This document shows, piece by piece, positions 22,600-26,989 of a stretch of 26,989 nt of DNA. Source of the DNA: JAZREA01 sp045660545. Lineage in GTDB: Bacteria; Bacillota; Clostridia; Monoglobales; Firm-18. Both the position numbers and the translations under genes were made by a program. How positions within the stretch are numbered: position 1 is the stretch's first letter; every line of letters begins with the position of its first letter. A model generated the notes under the pieces. That model saw only the letters and a list, made by a program, of their open reading frames with translations, did not search any database and was not told the DNA's origin. The stretch covers positions 1 through 26,989 of the forward strand of contig JAZREA010000023.1 in assembly GCA_045660545.1 (NCBI GenBank). Direction: 5' to 3'.

Positions 22600-23507
22600 A
22601 TAAGTTTAGCTCCTATTTCAAATTTGTTTCCCGCGAGATACTCGTGAGATTGCATTCTCCTTTTGCCCTCGGGCTGTACCTCGGTAAGCATTACGGAAGC
22701 GTCAAGGCATCCTACAACGAGTCCGCCGTCTGTTGAAAGAACAACTCCCGGCTCGCCCTTAGCTTCCGCTTTTTTAACGGCATAGACCTTTAAAAGCTTG
22801 CCGTTTGCGGTAGTTCTGGCGGTGGGGAACGGGTTCATACCGCGGACCAAATTTACTATTTCGTCCGCACTCTTGTTCCAGTCTATAACAGTCATACTTT
22901 TATCTATCATAGATGCGTAGCAACTTAAAGAGTCGTCCTGTTTTTCGGGAACAATGCTATCGATTTTCTCCAGAGTTTCCAAAAGTATATCAGGGCAAAT
23001 GCGCGCCATCTCGTCGTGGAGCTCGCCTCCTGTCATCGTGTCTGTAATCTGTATTTCTCTTTTAAGGAGCATATCCCCCGTGTCAAGGCCCTTTTCCATA
23101 AGCATAGTGGTTACGCCCGTTACCTTCTCGCCGTTAACCACCGCCCACTGTATGGGCGCCGCACCCCTGTATTTCGGAAGCAGGGACGCGTGTACGTTTA
23201 TGCAGCCGTGCTTTGGATAATTTAGCACATATTCAGGTAAAATCTTGCCGTACGCTATAACGACTGTAACTTCCGGGTTGTACTTTAAAAGATACGGCTT
23301 AAACGCCTCGTCCTTAAAGGTAAGCGGCTGTAAGACATCTATCCCTGCTTCAAGTGCAAGCTCCTTAACAGGAGGCATCGTAAGCTTGTGGCCTCTGTTT
23401 TTCGGCTTGTCGGGCTGTGTTACAACGCACACAACCTCGTGGTTGTCAATCAGTGCCCTAAGACAAGGCACGGCAATATCGGGAGTCCCCATAAACATAA
23501 CTCTCAT
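22596..23507 (-). CDS. fmt: Methionyl-tRNA formyltransferase
   Basis: This 303-residue enzyme formylates initiator Met-tRNA using 10-formyl-THF. It starts with the family motif MRVMFMGTPDIAV and has the catalytic INVHASLLPKYRGAAPIQW segment (Asn and His) and KGLDTGDML with the catalytic Asp. A C-terminal tRNA-binding OB domain follows. It lies just after def, its functional partner that removes the formyl group. The ribosome site is weak, but the start fits family alignment. Confidence 0.97.
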   Translation of the reverse strand: MRVMFMGTPDIAVPCLRALIDNHEVVCVVTQPDKPKNRGHKLTMPPVKELALEAGIDVLQPLTFKDEAFKPYLLKYNPEVTVVIAYGKILPEYVLNYPKHGCINVHASLLPKYRGAAPIQWAVVNGEKVTGVTTMLMEKGLDTGDMLLKREIQITDTMTGGELHDEMARICPDILLETLEKIDSIVPEKQDDSLSCYASMIDKSMTVIDWNKSADEIVNLVRGMNPFPTARTTANGKLLKVYAVKKAEAKGEPGVVLSTDGGLVVGCLDASVMLTEVQPEGKRRMQSHEYLAGNKFEIGAKLI

Positions 23508-23538
23508 ATATTAAAAAACAGTCCTTTCACGTCTATTC

Positions 23539-24000
23539 TTACAAATCGGACGGGTCCACAAATTCCTCAACATGGCTGGAAAACAGCACCCCGTCCAAGT
23601 GCTCAATCTCGTGACAAAACGCCCTCGCAAGAAGGCCCTCTCCCTCGATCTCAAAAACTTCTCCGTCTCTTGAGGTAGCACGAACGCGCACCTTAGAAGG
23701 CCTCGTTACATAGCCCCACTTGTTCGGCAGGCTAAGGCAGCCTTCGAGGTCTGTCTGTGAGCCCTCGGTGTGTATAATCTCGGGGTTTATAAGCTCTATA
23801 AGCCCGTCGCCCACGTCGATTACCGCGGCCCTCTTCAAAACACCGACCTGTGGTGCGGCAAGTCCCACACCGCCCGAGCTGTAAAGCGTATCTACCAGGT
23901 CGTCTAAAAGTGTGATTATCCGCTCATCAATCTTTTCTATCAGTCGGCACTTTTTTGTCAGTACATCGTCGCCGAGCTTAACTATATTACGTATCGCCAT
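23539..24000 (-). CDS. def: Peptide deformylase
   Basis: This 153-residue metalloenzyme removes N-formyl from new proteins. All three motifs are intact: GVGLAAPQ at 44-51, EGCLS at 86-90 with metal Cys88, and HEIEH at 130-134 with two metal His and the catalytic Glu131. AGGAGG lies 7 bases before the ATG. It is 12 bp after priA and precedes fmt, the conserved order. Confidence 0.97.
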   Translation of the reverse strand: MAIRNIVKLGDDVLTKKCRLIEKIDERIITLLDDLVDTLYSSGGVGLAAPQVGVLKRAAVIDVGDGLIELINPEIIHTEGSQTDLEGCLSLPNKWGYVTRPSKVRVRATSRDGEVFEIEGEGLLARAFCHEIEHLDGVLFSSHVEEFVDPSDL

Positions 24001-24012
24001 AAGCGTTCCTCC

Positions 24013-26427
24013 TTAGTTTAAAGAATTTGGGTTTATATCTATTAAGAGCTGGTTTTCGCTCTTGGCATAGTAGTCTGAAATGGTGTGCAAGAGTTCTAAC
24101 AGCTCCCCTGCGTCGTCGTGCTTTAATATTATCCTCCACCTGTACTTGTTTTTTATCCTGCTGTACGGAGCGGGAACGGGCCCTAAGATATCAAGCCCTC
24201 TTGACCGAAGTCGGGAAGCTATCCTCCCAAGCTCCTTTATCATCAAAGCCTCGTTATCCCCCTGCATCATAATAAGCACAATGTCTTTAAAGGGCGGGTT
24301 TTTAAGCTTTTGTCTTATTTTAATTTCGTTTTCATAAAACTCGGTGTAGTTGTGCTCGGAAGCAAGGCGAACCGCATAGTGCTCGGGCTGGTAGGTCTGG
24401 ACAACCGCCCTGCCCAAAACATCGCCACGTCCCGCACGTCCGCAAACCTGGGTAATCTGGCAAAACGTGTGCTCCGCGGCGCGAAAATCGTCAACGTTCA
24501 AAGACATATCCGCCGCCAAAACACCGACCAGCGTAACGTTGGGGAAATCAAGCCCCTTTGTTACCATCTGGGTACCCAAAAGTATCGGGATTTTCTCATC
24601 TCTGAAACGGTTTAGTATGGCCTCGTGCGAATTCTTGCCCGAGGTGGTGTCCGCATCCATACGCACAAAAGAATCGGGGCCGTAAAGCCTTGAAATTTCC
24701 TCCTCGATTTTTTCAGTCCCCATACCCATATAGCGTATGTGTCTGCTGCCGCAAGAGGGGCAAACCTCAGGCGGAGACTGTTCAAAGCCGCAGTAATGGC
24801 ACTTTAACATATTGGACTTTTTATGATATGTCATAGACACGTTACAGTTACGGCACATAACCGCCTCGCCGCATGTCCTGCACATAACGAAGCTGTTAAA
24901 CCCGCGCCTGTTTAAAAAGAGTATCGTCTGCTCGGAATTTTTAATATTCCTGTCTATCTCCTGACGGAGCCTGCGGCTAAAAACGCTGTGGTTTCCTGAC
25001 CGAAGCTCGTCCCTTAAATCTACTATATCGACCTTTGGCAAGGTCATAAAATTGTACCTGTTTTTCATCTCGAACAGGTTATATTCGCCTTTTTTCGCCT
25101 TGTAATAGCTATTAACACTAGGCGTTGCAGAAGCCAAAACCAGCATAGCTCCCTCGTTATCGCACCGAAACCTTGAAAGCTCCCTTGCGTCGTACCTGGG
25201 GGAATTGTCTGACTTATAAGTAGTCTCGTGCTCCTCGTCGACTATGACGATGCCAAGGTTTTTAACAGGTGCAAATATTGCGCTCCTCGCGCCGATTACG
25301 ACCTTTACCTTGCCGCTTAAAATCTTTTCCCACTCGTCGAATTTCTCGCCCGCCGAAAGCCCGCTGTGAAGCACGCTCACCATGTCGCCAAACCTGCCGA
25401 CAAAGCGGTCTACCATCTGCGGAGTCAGGGAAATTTCGGGCACAAGCACGATAGCCTCCTTGCCCATATCTATAAAGTACTCAATTATCTGCAAAAAGAC
25501 CTCTGTCTTACCGCTGCCCGTAACGCCGCGGATAAGGTTGGTCCTGTTGTTGCCTGTAAGGTGGTTTTTAACAAGGCCGTCAAGCACTGCTCTTTGCTCA
25601 TTAGTTAAGTCCTTCTTCTCGCTCCTTTGATACTTTGCGGTATCTATTGCAGAGCGAAAGACCTTTTTGTCATAAAACTCTATAATCCCCTTTTGACAAA
25701 GTGAATTAAGAGCAGAATATGTGCAGCCCGAAAACGAAACCAAGTCCGACGCCGAAAGGTCGGACGTCTGGCTTAAAATCTCGACCGCTCTAAACTGTTT
25801 GGGTGCCCTTTTAGCAAGGAGCGAAAGTTCGCGCTCATCAAGCTCGTATTCAGTCATCCTTACCATACGGACAAGCTTGCTTTTAACGCCCTGCGCAACC
25901 GTGTCGTCCAAGGAAATAACGCCCTCTTTTTCAAGCGCAGCAATAGCAGCGGAAACTCCGCCTATAAAGGCAACCGCGCCGTAGTCGACAGTGCCTCCCG
26001 AATCTTTCAGCAAGGTAAGAAGCTTCTTTTTAGACTGCGAGCGTCCGCTGAGCGCAGCAACATCAACGTCCTCTTTAACAAGTGTAATCCACCTTGTAGT
26101 TTTAAGCTTAGGAACAGGCGCAGTTACAAGGCGCAGCGCCTGGTAGTATGTACAAACGCTGCTTTCGTGCAGATGGTTTGCAAGCTCTAAAAGCTTTGGA
26201 GTACAAAGCGGTTTTTCGTCAATTAGTCGTGAAATTTGTTTGAGCTTTGTAAAGCTTGTGTTGTCAGTAAAGCCGGTAACTATTCCCTCTACACTTTTAT
26301 TGCTTCTGCCAAAGGGCACAACAACACGTGCGCCCGCCAGCACATCCATACCGTCGGGAACAAGGTAGGAGAACTTTTTATCAAGTTCTCGGCTGTTATT
26401 GGCTATCACAACTTCAGCTATTTTCAA
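24013..26427 (-). CDS. priA: Primosomal protein N' (replication restart helicase)
   Basis: This 804-residue DEAD-type helicase reloads the replisome at stalled forks. An N-terminal 3'-DNA-binding domain (about 1-105) is followed by the helicase core with Walker A GVTGSGKT at 301-308 and Walker B VDEEHE near 397. The zinc-binding insert near 515-565 has eight Cys in four CxxC pairs. Motifs V and VI (GTQMVTKGLDFP, QVCGRAGRG) are intact. Length is slightly longer than E. coli PriA and typical of Firmicutes. The start is TTG; GGGTG lies 7 to 8 bases before it. It heads the long operon. Confidence 0.97.
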   Translation of the reverse strand: MKIAEVVIANNSRELDKKFSYLVPDGMDVLAGARVVVPFGRSNKSVEGIVTGFTDNTSFTKLKQISRLIDEKPLCTPKLLELANHLHESSVCTYYQALRLVTAPVPKLKTTRWITLVKEDVDVAALSGRSQSKKKLLTLLKDSGGTVDYGAVAFIGGVSAAIAALEKEGVISLDDTVAQGVKSKLVRMVRMTEYELDERELSLLAKRAPKQFRAVEILSQTSDLSASDLVSFSGCTYSALNSLCQKGIIEFYDKKVFRSAIDTAKYQRSEKKDLTNEQRAVLDGLVKNHLTGNNRTNLIRGVTGSGKTEVFLQIIEYFIDMGKEAIVLVPEISLTPQMVDRFVGRFGDMVSVLHSGLSAGEKFDEWEKILSGKVKVVIGARSAIFAPVKNLGIVIVDEEHETTYKSDNSPRYDARELSRFRCDNEGAMLVLASATPSVNSYYKAKKGEYNLFEMKNRYNFMTLPKVDIVDLRDELRSGNHSVFSRRLRQEIDRNIKNSEQTILFLNRRGFNSFVMCRTCGEAVMCRNCNVSMTYHKKSNMLKCHYCGFEQSPPEVCPSCGSRHIRYMGMGTEKIEEEISRLYGPDSFVRMDADTTSGKNSHEAILNRFRDEKIPILLGTQMVTKGLDFPNVTLVGVLAADMSLNVDDFRAAEHTFCQITQVCGRAGRGDVLGRAVVQTYQPEHYAVRLASEHNYTEFYENEIKIRQKLKNPPFKDIVLIMMQGDNEALMIKELGRIASRLRSRGLDILGPVPAPYSRIKNKYRWRIILKHDDAGELLELLHTISDYYAKSENQLLIDINPNSLN

Positions 26428-26445
26428 ACAAAATCACCCAACATT

Positions 26446-26474
26446 ATTGTACCACTTTTCCCCTCGTTTTACAA
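26446..26474 (-). promoter_or_regulatory. Sigma-A-type promoter of the priA-spoVM operon
   Basis: On the minus strand TTGTAA (26469-26474) and TACAAT (26446-26451) are spaced by 17 bp. The start point would be near 26439, only about 12 bases before the priA TTG, so the leader is very short. Confidence 0.7.
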
Positions 26475-26479
26475 GAGAA

Positions 26480-26522
26480 AAAACGAAAAACTGCGGCTAT
26501 TTTTACAAATAGCCGCAGTTTT
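26480..26522 (-). terminator. Intrinsic terminator of the glycogen phosphorylase gene
   Basis: A 16-pair perfect stem, AAAACTGCGGCTATTT with its complement at 26487-26522 around a 4-base loop, is followed by T-rich sequence on the minus strand, directly after the glgP stop. Confidence 0.93.
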
Positions 26523-26528
26523 AATAAA

Positions 26529-26989
26529 CTACATCTTTTCCTTGCCAACAGGTTTGGTGTGCCAGATGTTTTTCGCGTAGTCGCTAACGCTTCTGTCTGC
26601 CGCAAACATACCTGCGTTCGCGATATTTTTAAGCGACATCTTAGTAAACGCATCCTTATCCTGATAAACAGAGTCGATTACCTCGTGAATCTGACAATAT
26701 GACGCAAAATCCGCAAAGCACATATAAGGGTCGTTGTTCATAAGGTTGTTGTAAATCGAGTCAAAGTTCTTGCCTCCAACTCCGTTTTTAATAAACTCCA
26801 TAACACCCTGTATATCCTTGTTGTTATCATAGTACCAGCGCGGGTTGTAGCCGTTTTGATAAAGCTCGTTTACCTGCGGGGTGGTAAGGCCGAAGATAAA
26901 TATGTTGTCCTCGCCTACGGACTCGTATATTTCCACGTTCGCACCGTCCATAGTTCCGCAAGTAACAGCGCCGTTTATCATAAGCTTCA
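26529..26989 (-). CDS. glgP: Glycogen/maltodextrin phosphorylase, C-terminal part (5' end outside window)
   Basis: The frame is open through the right edge of the window, so about the last 153 residues are seen. They contain KLMINGAVTCGTMDGANVEI, the conserved motif just past the PLP-binding Lys, then EDNIFIFGL and the C-terminal YMCFADFASY and NIANAGMFAADRSVSDYAKNIW segments. The enzyme removes glucose-1-P from alpha-1,4-glucans. The Cys in AVTCGT, usually Ile, is a mild variation. A strong terminator follows. The malQ gene in this window is its usual partner, though in a separate operon. Confidence 0.96.
   Translation of the reverse strand, partial: KLMINGAVTCGTMDGANVEIYESVGEDNIFIFGLTTPQVNELYQNGYNPRWYYDNNKDIQGVMEFIKNGVGGKNFDSIYNNLMNNDPYMCFADFASYCQIHEVIDSVYQDKDAFTKMSLKNIANAGMFAADRSVSDYAKNIWHTKPVGKEKM

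Noticed and set aside
1..26989. tRNA, rRNA, CRISPR arrays, insertion sequences, prophage genes
   Set aside because: I looked for cloverleaf ends, regular spaced repeats, transposase motifs and terminal inverted repeats and found none I could support.

Overview
The window looks like a chromosomal segment of an endospore-forming Clostridia-type Firmicute. The evidence is strong AGGAGG ribosome sites, an intact priA-def-fmt-rsmB-rlmN-prpC-prkC-rsgA-rpe-thiN-spoVM gene order as in Bacillus and Clostridium, ECF-type vitamin S components, a type III pantothenate kinase and a recognisable SpoVM peptide. I see no rRNA, tRNA, CRISPR array, insertion sequence or phage gene; it reads as ordinary, densely packed chromosome. 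Genus cannot be fixed from this alone.

Left end (1-2670, plus strand): the 3' end of a PIG-L/LmbE-type deacetylase, a PfkB-family sugar kinase, a divergent NagB-like aldose/ketose isomerase-deaminase and a small cupin. They are tightly packed, partly overlapping, and closed by a terminator. Together they look like a sugar-catabolic unit in which an N-acyl sugar is deacylated, phosphorylated and deaminated/isomerised. Next, on the minus strand (2674-7316), lies a cell-envelope block: a DHHW (AlgX/AlgJ-like) protein and an MBOAT O-acyltransferase (surface-polymer acylation), a lipoprotein with a Pro/Glu/Lys-rich linker, a LytR-CpsA-Psr glycopolymer transferase and a small membrane protein.

Middle (7387-14100): a minus-strand operon malQ (4-alpha-glucanotransferase), a PP-loop protein that I read as MurL (UDP-MurNAc-L-Ala-L-Glu epimerase), and its partner Mur ligase (MurD2-like). 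This suggests the D-Glu of peptidoglycan may be made by the ligate-L-Glu-then-epimerise route. A 296-bp divergent promoter region with repeated TGTGTAAAA boxes separates malQ from panT-coaX (pantothenate uptake and phosphorylation, plus strand). A shared terminator then leads to thiT on the minus strand. thiT is preceded by a complete TPP riboswitch with an intrinsic terminator and its own consensus promoter.

Right half (14142-26475, minus strand): one long operon reading priA, def, fmt, rsmB, DUF896 protein, ComEC-like metallo-beta-lactamase protein, rlmN, prpC, prkC, rsgA, rpe, thiN, a small hydrophobic ORF and spoVM. A good promoter lies in front of priA and many of the genes overlap, which implies translational coupling. 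It combines translation initiation and ribosome maturation, PASTA-kinase signalling, thiamine activation and spore-coat assembly. At the right edge is the 3' end of glycogen phosphorylase with its own terminator.

Most interesting points: the MurL/MurD2 pair in a Firmicute-like genome; the deacetylase/kinase/NagB-like cluster, whose isomerase lacks a canonical active-site Asp; the unlisted spoVM gene and the hairpin-masked hydrophobic ORF in front of it; and the repeat-decorated malQ promoter.
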